From Aplidium turbinatum (lineage: Eukaryota > Chordata > Ascidiacea > Aplousobranchia > Polyclinidae): a stretch of DNA of 64,000 bases. Location of the stretch: contig OU964921.1 of NCBI GenBank assembly GCA_918807975.1, positions 23,896,498 through 23,960,497 of the forward strand, given 5' to 3'. A model generated the notes under the pieces. It made no database searches. It was not told the DNA's origin and worked only from the letters and a program-made list of their open reading frames with translations. Position 1 is the stretch's first letter. The number at the start of each line of letters is the position of its first letter. A program made the translations under genes and the position numbers. This document shows positions 49,801 through 61,800 of the stretch, piece after piece.

Positions 49801-52800
49801 ACCGCCACCACTACGAATTACTGTACTGAATACCTGTAATAAATTGCGAATTTTGTTTTAAATTTCCCTCCACTATTGTGAATAAACTTTTCACTGAAAC
49901 AGAACCCAATTATACTTGCTTCAGTCAGTAGGCCAATACCCTACCTGTTTGCCTTCTCTGAGCACTAATATATACCTGATACCTGAGTACTGTGAGTAGT
50001 CCATATTACCTTGCCTTCACTTTTATATCTACCTTACCTGCAATGCTCATACCATGCCTTCACCTTTTATATAGGCTACCAAGTAGCCTACTTACTTGCA
50101 TACCCTGCCATCACCTTTTATGTAGGCTACCAAGTACTTAGGCTACCGTACTTGTATACGCCTTCATCATCTTAGGCTATCGTACTTGTATACGCCTTCA
50201 TCATCACCAAGTAGCCTACTTACTTGAATACCAAACCTTCACCTTTTATATAGGCTACCAAGAAGCCTACTTACTTGTATACCCTGCCATCACCTTTTAT
50301 ATAGGCTACCAAGTACTTAGGCTACTTGTATACCCTGCCTTCACCATTTATATAGGCTACCAAGTAGCCTACTTGCATGTTTAACTGTATGATGATTGAT
50401 GAATCAACCATGTTTGATGGGTGTGCGGCACACAAACTCTGAATATACGCCACTGCAATATCTAGGGTTGCCATCGACATGAACCCCAAAATAAGGACAA
50501 CAGAAAAATTAAATTTTCATACAAAGTAAAACAAACGTTTTTGAACAAACCTCAGCATTTATACGAGCCATTATATATCACATGCCATATTGTTTGCCAG
50601 AAACAATGTGTTCCAGCAACTCATTGTTCGTAAAAAAATACTTTGTGCATCTCAAGACAACTCAGGTCTAGGTTTACTTTTACTGTAGTAGGGATTTGGC
50701 TGTCATTCCACTAAGTTTATTCACTAATTGTTGAAAATAAGACAAAATAAGGACTCAAGTCAAAAAGAAGGACATTTCCTAGCAATAAGGACAGTAATAT
50801 TTTCTAAGATAGAGTTCTTCAAAATAAGGACAAATCTTAGAAATAAGGACGTTATGGCAACCCTGTCAATATCCCTGGAATGGGGTGATTTACCGATTAG
50901 GTCCCAGTTGTGCGCCGTCTTCCTGGCGTTCAATTAAAAAATGGTTTTCGATTTCGCCATTTACTCGACAAACCTCCTAAGAAACTCGAGTTGCTAAGCG
51001 ATCTGTTTCCGACGGCCCACCCTAATGTGCAAGGCCTCGCGTCGGGCTGCTTTGCGTCTTGACAGAATGTGCTGTTTTCATTATGGAATTTTGAGCGATG
51101 TGTTATTATCGGGTATTGACCTGAAGTAACCTTTGAATGAGAAATCTGTATTATGTAACGCATTTCCAGAATCGTCTGTAAGCATGCAAATCTGGAATGT
51201 TCTGTTGTTTTTCATAATTTCTGAGCGTCGTATGTCATGACGTCATAAGGATGTTTACTAGTAGATGTCCGATTGCGAAATATTTATTATGTAAGAATCT
51301 TCTACTCCTACGTGACATTCTTTAAACTTCTTTAAGCTTCTGCTTGTTTACATTAATGCAACTTGACAGAACAATGTGACATTACGTAACCTTCTCGAAG
51401 TTACTAGACCGAAACAACCTTCTATAAATAGTGGTGTAATTTGTGTAATCATTTTATTATTATGGGAGTTGTATTATGACGAGTTGATTATGAGAGTTGT
51501 GTTATGAGTTGTGGATTGGTAGTTGGTGCCGAAATTATTGTTGATTGAGAGTTGAAGAAATCGAATACAAGTAGATGAGAATTGGTGCTGATATAAATTG
51601 TGTTCGAAATTAGAGTTATTTGAGAAGCCGTTCGTTAAAGTCCTTCAAGAAGTTAGATTATCATTTCACTAGTGGAACCTTTCGACATTTAATTGACTGC
51701 TTTTCGGTTATAACCCATTAAAATACCTCATTGAACCTTTCCAAGTCTTTTTCCTGGTAAGAGATAGAAAGAAACCGTGACAAACAGTGTGGTGCTATAT
51801 GATGTAAAACATCATCACTTCGTACGTTAAAAACTACACTGTTTCCCCATTAACAATGTAAAGAACTAATCTAGTATGTTTTTACATAAATGGCTATCAA
51901 GGCTGTGCTCTGTCCAGCCGGCCGTATGTTGTACGCTTCTGCACTGCTTGGAGCTTTAAAAGGCGCGACTCGGAACACCAACTTTGTTCGATAATAAGTA
52001 ATGCATAACAATACTATGTGTTCTTGATTGCAATTATTCCTTTGTCACGTAACAGGTACAGGATAGCCAGCAGCAACTGCGGACAGCAACGATGCAGGCT
52101 TCAGTAGAGAGGACAACGCGAGAACAGGTTGACACGAGACTAGAAGCTTCCGAAAAATGCGTAAGATGGTTACCATGGAGACACTGTTTTAATTTTTTTT
52201 ATATGGTGTGTGGTTTTAACTTTTTTGACGCAAAACTAACCAGTCACATTTTTCTGCTTGCAGTACATGGATATTGTGAATAGCCTGGCGTCCATCCTTA
52301 ACATGAGCAACCTCCACGGATGCGCCACTTTGCAGAACCTTCCTCCAGATGAGAAGGAGCGAGTTGTAAATCAGCGTAGAGAGGATTTAGAGAAGGTTTG
52401 TAGCGTCGCCAAGTCGACTATGCAACAGCTGGATAGGAAGGAGCAACTCCTTCAGGGATACGAAAAGGATCTCGCTAAGCTACGGTGAGACTCGAATTAT
52501 CAAGTTAAGTCCAATTTATAATATTTTTTGTGATAATTGTTCTTCAAAACAGGGCCGATTGGTCCACCGAGAATTCGGCAACTTTCCTGATCAGCCGCTT
52601 GACTTTGTATCAGTCAGAGGACTACTATCAGTCCTGTACGATAAGTGCTGATAATTTTTTGTGGGAGATAAGATCACTTTTAAGACCTTTGTGTTCTTTA
52701 AAAAGCTTGTTTTGTGAAATGTGGGCCGTTTTTGTTTCAATATTCCTGGAATGGTACATTTTTTCTACTTTTTCTTTGTCCTCAAGTGCTATTAGAAATA

Positions 52801-55800
52801 ACTGAGTCTGAACCTTGCTGCTGTTTTAAATCATTATGCTGTATTCACCGCAGGGATGCCGAGAGTTTCGCTTCAATTAAGTCAAATAAAGTTGAAGCAC
52901 TTTCAGACCAACTATTGGAGAAAGTTGAAGAAGTTAATCACCTGAGAGAGGCGCTGTCCCAAAATAACGATAAGTTGGAGATGGAGAAACGACTCAACAA
53001 ATTAATCAAGCAACGCAAAGTAAACAATAGCTCGCTATTATAACTGCTTAGTTGCATCCATGTTGTTTTGTTAGATTTTTCTTGGAAAAAGTGTTATTTT
53101 TCTGTTACTTTTTTGTTTTTATCACATTATTTTAACTTATTTACTTATCTTATCATTTTACTTTTACATACAGACGAAATCGGTTAATCGAATCACCTAT
53201 TTGCCAGACATTTTGATACGATTATACGATTGATTCGTTTAACCAATTTACTAAAAAACTGTTTATTGTGAATGGGCGTAATGTTGAGAAGATGTCTGTG
53301 CTGACTAGGCTGCAACGCACATTACCACTGATACTTCCTACAACTGTTTACAATTCTGGTTAAACTTTAAAGAATTTCCTAGTTCTGTGTTAACATACCA
53401 CTACGCTGTATGTCCCAGCCAGCAAAACTGGTCTTTTTTACATTGATTTATTGTCTGCAGACGTTGAAACAATGTAAAAAAGATCAGCTTTGCTGACTGG
53501 GAGAACCATCAAAGCATTTTTCTGCAAACTGCAGCAATCGGACTGCAAATCGGCAATCTTTCATATCACCGATCTCTGTGACGTCACAACGCGAACTTTG
53601 AGTTGGAGATTTTGATTCAAGCGGGCTATTTTTAGCTCTGTACCAGCTGTGTAGTTTTGAGTACGGAAAAGGGCCTACGAAAATAGTGGTATGGTGGAAA
53701 AACACAGCTCACACTCATTGTTTGTTTTGAAATCGCAAAGGTTTTTTTTTCAAGTGTTTTGCCATTTCTGGTAGAATAATTAATTTGCAATGTTCTTCAA
53801 CTGAACAATACTGCACAAATGAAATTACGCACTGCATTTCACAACAATAGGCTACTTTTTTTCAGCAGTTTAAAAAAAAATTCTCCACAGTTTTCTGGTT
53901 TAAACTTTTGGACATTCTTTTCAACACTTCCCTCTCAAGCCGAAATAATTTGTCCATGTCCTTTCCTTGCAAGACCAGTCGCCGACCGATGACATCAAAA
54001 GCATTTAAACTTCTTTATTGGGAAGTGTGATTATTCTGTTTTAATGAAGCCCAGCTGTGCGAAAATTGGTTCTTTGTAGTGCGATGTCTAGCACATAAGA
54101 TTATGGCCTGGGATTACAGACACTTGTCTTTGTTTTGATCGCTTGCGTCTGTCTCACCTTTGCTTCATTTCGCCTTTGAACATTGCAGACAATTATGCGA
54201 AGCAAAAAAGAGACATTCTCTTTTCGCTAACGGGTACAATTATACGATTAAATGAATGAAGTAGGCAAACTAGAACCAAATCCTGATGCTTTTATCCGAC
54301 TTATTCTTTTAAGCGGTATACGCTTAACCGATGTTTTTACTTAACATTAGATTGGATTTGGTTTGGGATTTCAGGTTTTGATTCAAATAAACGATTGATA
54401 CGTTTAAGCAGTATACTATTAACCGATTTCGTCTGTATCACTTTACTTTATCATTTTAGGAAGAATTTAAATAGAAATGTCTATCTAATTTAAGCTACCT
54501 GGCAAGGGTCCACATTTGGTGGGTTACCATCGAGACACGATCCCCATACAAGTCTTTGATATCTTGCACGTTTGATAAGTTTGAAAGCTTCATCTATTGG
54601 TGGTGTAGGCTATTTTCTGGTTAAAAGCGTCTGTTTTAGGCTATCTGCGTGATAACAGAGACTCTCAGTCTTTTGTCGAGGTTAAGTTAGAGTGTTTCTG
54701 TCTAGGCTCTAAGTCTAGGGTATGATTTCCTACAATTAAAACAAGTCCGGTATATTGAAGTTAAGTGTATTTTACATTAATTAAGGGGTGTCCGACGTTT
54801 TCTTCGTAAACAGTTCTTCGTAAAACAATTTTTCGTAAGCAATTTTTCGTAAACAATTCGTAAAATTGATTCTTTGTAAAACAATTCTTCCCAAAGCATT
54901 TCTTCGTGCATGCAATTGAGATTTGATGTATACGAAGAAATGCTTTACGAAGATTTGTTTTACGGATTTCATTTCACCAACAACTGTTTACGAACAATTG
55001 TTTTACGAACAACTGTTTACGAACAACTGTTTACGAACAATTGTTTACGAACAATTGTTTTACGAACAACTGTTTACGAACAATTTGCCTATAACCAATT
55101 AAGGATACAAGCTCCTACTCGGGAAATTAAAAAATATTCATTCTGTCTACTCAATTTAGTTCATTGCGGCGGGTGAAAAGCGACATTCTCCCGTCGTGAG
55201 GTTTACCTTTTGATCAAGAGTCGTTCCTCTTCTGTTTTGAAAGTCTGTTTAAAAAATGGAAATTCTTTTGGTTTATATACGTTATGAGCACTTTTCAATT
55301 CCCCGCCTTATTTCATGATGTAGTGCTTTTTTAAACAGTAACATCACGGTGGGATGTATGAAAGCGGAGATGTTACACACTCAAGTCGCTTCTAAAATAC
55401 GGAAGTGTGACCTAAATTCCGTGAGAGCAGAATTTAGGTTTTGAATTTGCACAGTTGTAAAGCGTTTTCAAATTGCGAAATGTTTCCCTTGGCTATAGAT
55501 TAGAACGCTACTTCCTTTTGGAAATGCCAGTACAATGGTTTCTGAACTTGTTGCTGGTCTGCATTCTGTAACATAGTCATTACGATGGTTATCAGTCAAA
55601 TCTATTATCTTCTCACACTAAAAATTCAACGGCCTCGTGTAGAGTATAGTCTGTCTTATCCTACTGTATCTTTAAATAGTGCTGTTGGAACAGGTGCAAG
55701 TTCATAGTAAAAAGAATCTTCCATCCGGATACGACCAGCAGACAAAAAATACATGACTCTTGAGAAAATTATATCTGTGTTGTATACTTCTGCTGTTTTG

Positions 55801-58800
55801 TTCTTTCTTTTAACAACTTTCTTTATTGACGATCGGAAGCCATCAGGCAATGATTTCAGGAATTAAGCTAATCATGTTTTTTACCAATCTCGACCGATTT
55901 GTTGACATTCACTTTAGTACCAGACAGATGACCTGTATACATGTTGCAAAAAGCACTTTCTAAGTGGTTTGAACAATCGAGAGAGTGAAGGCATGTTTCA
56001 ATGAAGTTTTTGAGCTTCACCTTGTCTGTAAGATCCGCTTTTATCCTTCCTTTTTCTTCCTTGTGGATTATCATCGTACATTCTTGATTCTCTCTGACGG
56101 CATTCAAAGATGGATTGGAGTACTTTACTGCACGAGGTTTGACTTTTGGACCAGCTTTGTGGGGTTCTTGGCTTTTTTATCTTTCCGATGATTCCATTAG
56201 GACCTTTGTCGAACTTTATGTAAGAGGTTTTAGTTATCATGTCAGACTAAATACCATTCCATGTGTCCTCCATAGCGCAGAACCTGTTCTCTTTTCAAAA
56301 CCTGGTCGAGAATATTGTTGGTGGCAACCTGAACATTGTCAGCAGATAGCACAACCCAAACCTTGCGTAATTGATATGTGCAGCATCAAAGAAATAAGAA
56401 ATCATTTGTTGACATGCATAAAGATGTAGGGGAAATTTCCCTCCTCGTTCTGCTCGTACAAACAGTATCATAAGCAGAACTGGCCGTATCAAATTATTAA
56501 TTCAATGCTCAGCAATTACACCTTTCTTTGCTAAAATTTCCATTTTTTCTCCAGATCTTCACAGGAATTTATATCATCTATAAAACTCTTAAGTAACTCC
56601 ATGACTGCAAAACGTAGTGCGCGCATATTCAGAAGGTAATTTTTACCAGTCATCATTTTCGGTACAATTGCAATAGCAGATTGTAACCAAGGGCAAGAGC
56701 ACTGCTTTACATTAGAACTCCAACGCATTCTCTGAAAATCATTAACCAGTGCATATCACCAAGTCTTGGAATCTTGTGGTTCCATCGTAAAGCGTTAGAC
56801 CAGATAACATCTAAAGACACTTTGTAAAGTTGCTGATTCAGTGTAAAACTATAAATTCTTGCCCTGATTCAACAGTGATTCTTTCAAGCTATGCATCACA
56901 GTCAAAATTGCTAAGGGATCAGATGGTGTTTTATCGATGAGTGGTAAGAAAGTTACTTTGGATTTTGGTTTTAACGAGTTTCCGGATTCTCGAAGCTGCC
57001 TGCAATTATATCATTGAAGTCAGGGAATAACTCTGATGAATGATACTTTTTATTAAATGAAAGATCGTCACATCTACTTTTATTTAAACTCAAAGCTTGA
57101 AACAACATCTTCAGTGGAAGTGTTTGGTATTTTCAAAGTGATTCTGGCATAAGGTTTTGTTTTGCCCCTTGAAATACTTCATTTCAGTATCGTTCCGTTC
57201 AATGCATCACGTTCTCTTGTTTCAGTCTCGGAATGGCTGTCTTTGACGGTCCAGATTTAGGTGTTGGTTGGGCAACGATTGTTGCCATATTGTGCGTTTG
57301 TTTTAGGCCATTTTGGGAAAGAATATGTGGATCGAAGTTGTCTGCAAGTATTTGGATAAGACCAGCTCTCAACCTAACTTCATTATCTTTGTTGTCACTG
57401 GAAGCTGCTGTCAATATTTTGAACCTTCGAAATTCTTGATACGTAGATGTCATACAAGTGTTTAACCAATTTCCTGTCATTTGCTAAAACTGAAAGTGCC
57501 TATTGTAATTTTGTGAAACGTTTTGTCACCACAGCGTTTAATCAATATATTTATCATCTATCACGCTTTGCTGATGCGATCTCCTTGGGATTCTGAAATA
57601 CCTTTAAGCTCTTTTCAATTTTCATGGTACCTCTATAAATGACATAAACAAAACAATGGACAATTAGACAGTTGCTTCATGTGATAAAGAAGGAATATTC
57701 AACCAGGCAAAAACGAAGTTCATAGAATATCACAGTACTAGCTACAAAAAGAAAGTCTGTTTCGTACTAGATATCACTATAATTCAAAAACCATTATGAC
57801 TCGTTAATAGTAACACTGATACCTCGCCACTGCTGTATGCAAGTCGCTATATGTACCTTTTATTCTGATTCTAATCAAATCTCCAGTTGCATCATCACGT
57901 TCCAAACAGGACTGCGGAGTTGGAGACAAGCGTTTTCAATGGAGCCATAGCCTTTAACTATTCTTGTTGTGGAGCCGAAGCTGGAGCGGACCTCCGTATC
58001 TGGAACCGGAGCCAATTATGAGAAGCCTGACAGCTCCGGAGCTGGAGCCACTCATGTTCAGTCTGACAGCTGGAGCCTCAGCCAGACCTCTTGTATAGCG
58101 ACTCTGCATCTCTGGTTCCAAAGATTGTTAGAAGAAATATTGTCCAATTTTAAATATGAACATCTCTAAAACATTGATTGAACTATGCCCAAGTCCCAAA
58201 GAATTAAAAAAAAGTACACTCGGAATTCATTTACTCTGTATAAAGCATAGCGATCTATATACACAGGCCTTGACAACATGCGATCGTGAGACGTGACTGA
58301 AGGCCGATGTAGTTTTCATTAGAATACCCTTGAATATTCGTTTTTCATCGTAATTATCTTTTCAATATTTAGTGGCATATTATTTATATGAAGCATTACT
58401 CATTAAAAATGGAATAAAATGGTTTTTAATGAGTTTTGCGCACTATGCAGATAGCAGCACGATGGAAGCTTTCGAGCTTTCAGAATTCGCCTGACAGCTA
58501 GCTCAGGAATTGCAAGTCTATTGTCATGAAACATGGCATGTAGTAAGTTTTCGGGGTGAGCTGCATAACAATTTTGCTTGATCGATTTGTGGATGACAGA
58601 CTGCTCTTCTGCTGGTTCAATTCCACGACTGAGTTGCATCATAAGGAAAAGTACTGCTGGAGTATCGCTGATATCTGTGGCCATCTTAGTGGCAAACCAT
58701 ACAGGCCCATATACAGTTACAATGAATCGTGTCAATGTCTTAACAACTTCTGATGGTTGACTAACATAGTAGCGGCACATTCCATTTGCTCCTGTGAGCC

Positions 58801-61800
58801 AACGTGAATGATTATATTTCTCAGGATCTCTGTGTAAGAGTATTTCAGGGCATTCCCCAGAACTGATTGCATGGCAGATTTCCAAAAGGTACTGGTCTGT
58901 GCTTAGGTCCTTTGAATTGTCCAAGTTTGGCAAATGGGGAGTTTCAATTTTATCAAACAATGCGATCTCCAAGGTAGTAAGGTTTGACCGCAAAATATCG
59001 CCAATTTCACCAATGAATGTGTCTGGACCAGATGTCTTTCCAAATAATCCAAATAGATGCCTCAATGGTAACTCATTGATGTGCAGAATACATATATTCC
59101 ACTGAACATCATGCTGGATATGACTTTCTATTCTAGCAATTACTCCATTACGATTCCCAGTGTTCACTGCTGTCCCGTCACAACCTATTATTCGAATTCT
59201 ATCCATGTTTATATTCTCATCGATTATAGCCTACATTTTAAAATGTCGACTGAACGACCACTTGGTGTTGTGACACGAGAGATGTACATGTCACCAGGTT
59301 GTGTCAGCTAAACGTAATGGTCTTCTTTTATTTTTCTCCTGAAGTGGTAGTTATCAAAGACATATGATTCATCCTTTCTTTGTAATTTTTAGTTTATTTC
59401 CGTGTTATTATGTTAAATATTATGTTAAATGGTTCTTAGGTTTTATTTGTCTATTTGCCAACAAAACGAACAAAAATTAATGGGATTAAAGGTGATAAAT
59501 TGATCAGAGTTTTTTTGTCAATACCTTTAATTTTGAGTGATTAGAATTTTTAAGAACTCAATATTCTGAAACTGGAGAGAACGTCCGTTAAAATGATATA
59601 TGACATGCCTATATTTGGACCAATTGAGATTTCTTCCAAATTTTACCTTGGAAAATTTTCCCGATTTTACCTACTTTAAAACCTGAACGAAATCGAGATA
59701 TTGACCAGGGTTTGGAAGGTGGCCACATTTCAAAAATTGTGCCTATAGGACCCCTCTAACTATTTCTATAAAAAAAAAATCCGCTCAGTATTTCAGTATA
59801 GGACAACCTCACCAGCCTCGGACTATATCGACAGTTGAAAATAAAAAAGTTGTAAGTGCATTTTTACACTTTGGAGTAAAAAGGCCAAAAAAACATTTTT
59901 TTTTCCTTTTTAACTTTCGTTAATGCATTTACTTTGAGCATTAATATCTGTAACTATAGTAGTAAAGTAGTAGTAGATAGCCCTAAGTGCATAGGTTTTG
60001 AAAATGCAAAAAAGGGAGTTTCTCAAAATGTAACTTATGACTTTCTTGTTTTCGACCGTCGATATAGATTGATGACCAAATGACATATTCATCTGCATCA
60101 CAAGCTTCTTGGTGGATGGCACAAGATGGACTGGTCTGACAATCCATGAACATATCAATGAGTGCCTTTTCTATCATGACATTCGAAAAATCTATAAGCA
60201 AACTTAAATTTTCTTTCGTACTCTTTCCAACTGACCTCACAATACAAATACCCACAGTACGAAACAGACAATGCTCATCACGATCTTGTTTTGTGTCACG
60301 CAAACTGATGCCCATAGAATCGCGCATTCTCTTGCGTTTCTGAACGTGCTATCGTGCATCGTTTGGCTGTGATGCCGTACAATTACTATAGCTCCCATTA
60401 AGTTCTACGGGGTCATCAATAATAATAATTAACGTTACAACTTCAAACAACTGTATTAAACAAATGGTAGACAATTTTTGAGTAATAAACATATAATATT
60501 ATTTTCAAAACAATGAAAACTATTAATACTACAAAAAAGTGCTCAATGCTAAGCAAAAAAGCAAAGCAGAGCAAATTAAATCAAATATAGTAATAACTAT
60601 ATTTGATTTAATATTATTGTCAAATAAATAAATATTTAGGAAAAACAAGTTTTACTGAATGTGTCCGCCATTTGCGTCGATAACAAATCGGAGACGCTTC
60701 GAAAAGGACTTGCAAGAGTCATGAATAACTCTTTAAGGTATTTTGGTCCATTCTTGTTTCATATTAGCCTTCAGCGCTTCCAAACTTTGGTGGTGTTTAG
60801 TCAAAACCTTGCTCTCCAGGTAAGACCAGATGCCAAAGTCTGGGGAGTCTAGGGCAGTGGTTCCCAAACTGTGGGCCATGGCCCAGTACTAGGCCACCAA
60901 GACATTTTCAATGGGCCACAGAGCTATTTGAACAGATTCTACTGTGTTATTATACTGTAGTGTAGATAGTCTGCGCTTTGCTTTGAAAAACATAATTTTA
61001 CAAAACAATAATTATTTACCAAGAAAGGTCATTGTCTACTAACAATGGGTTTTAACTGGTGTGTGAGATATAGCAGTTCAAAGTGGGTGAGTACTTGAGT
61101 AGTCAAGCATGTGATTAGCGGGCATTGAGAAGTAGCCATTTATTAAACTAGCTTACTTTTCAAAAACATTTAGTAAAATTTACTAAATAAAAGCTGCAAA
61201 TATGGCTAAAAAGAAGTATAATGAAAGTTGCATGAGGTTTGGATTTACTTCTCTAAATAATCATTGAACTGAAAAGGGGCAATGTGTTGTATGCCACTGT
61301 GTATTAAACAATGAGTCATTGAGACCAAATGAGTCATTGAGACCAACACAATAAAATGTTATGCATGCTCGACCAAATTGGAATTGACGACAAAGATCTA
61401 AGAATCATTCAAAATTTATATTACGAACAATCAGCTGCCATCAGGATTAATGATGACTGCAGCGACTGCATACCCATTCAGAAAGGAGTAAGACAAGGTT
61501 GTGTGCTATCACCCGACCTTTTCTCATTATACAGCGAAATAATTTTAAGACATATTGATGATGAAAAAGGTATTAGTATTGGAAGAAACAACATTAACCA
61601 CATACGATATGCTGATGACACCGTTTTGATAGCCGACTCGGACGTAAAACTGTAGAACATCTTAGATATTGTGTGTACGAAAAGAAAGATATTTGGCATG
61701 GAATTAAATAAAAAGAAAGAAGAAACAATGGTCAGAACAAAGAAAAAAGAAGCCGAAACTCCTATTTGTAATTCATCAGTTAATGGAACAATTCCTAAAC

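Larger units (their letters stand above)
47248..51024 (-). mobile_element. TAGGGTGG-ended DNA transposon, coding copy (E3)
   Basis: Ends TAGGGTGGGCCGTC and GACGGCCCACCCTA are flanked by perfect 8-bp duplications ATGTGCAA (47240-47247 and 51025-51032). Subterminal words CTTAGCAACTCG, AGGAGG and GAAGACG.CGCACAA recur on both sides. One 740-residue ORF on the minus strand fills the left two thirds. The right third is noncoding, with a tandem repeat and a nested hAT MITE. 3777 bp. The terminal word and 8-bp duplication are shared with E2 (6256-8617) and broadly with E1 (1899-3250). Confidence 0.92.

Noticed and set aside
58203-58402. TAGGGTGG-type ends around the transposase relic at 58403-59390
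   Set aside because: I looked for AGGGTGG on both sides and found no convincing inverted pair, so no element borders are given.
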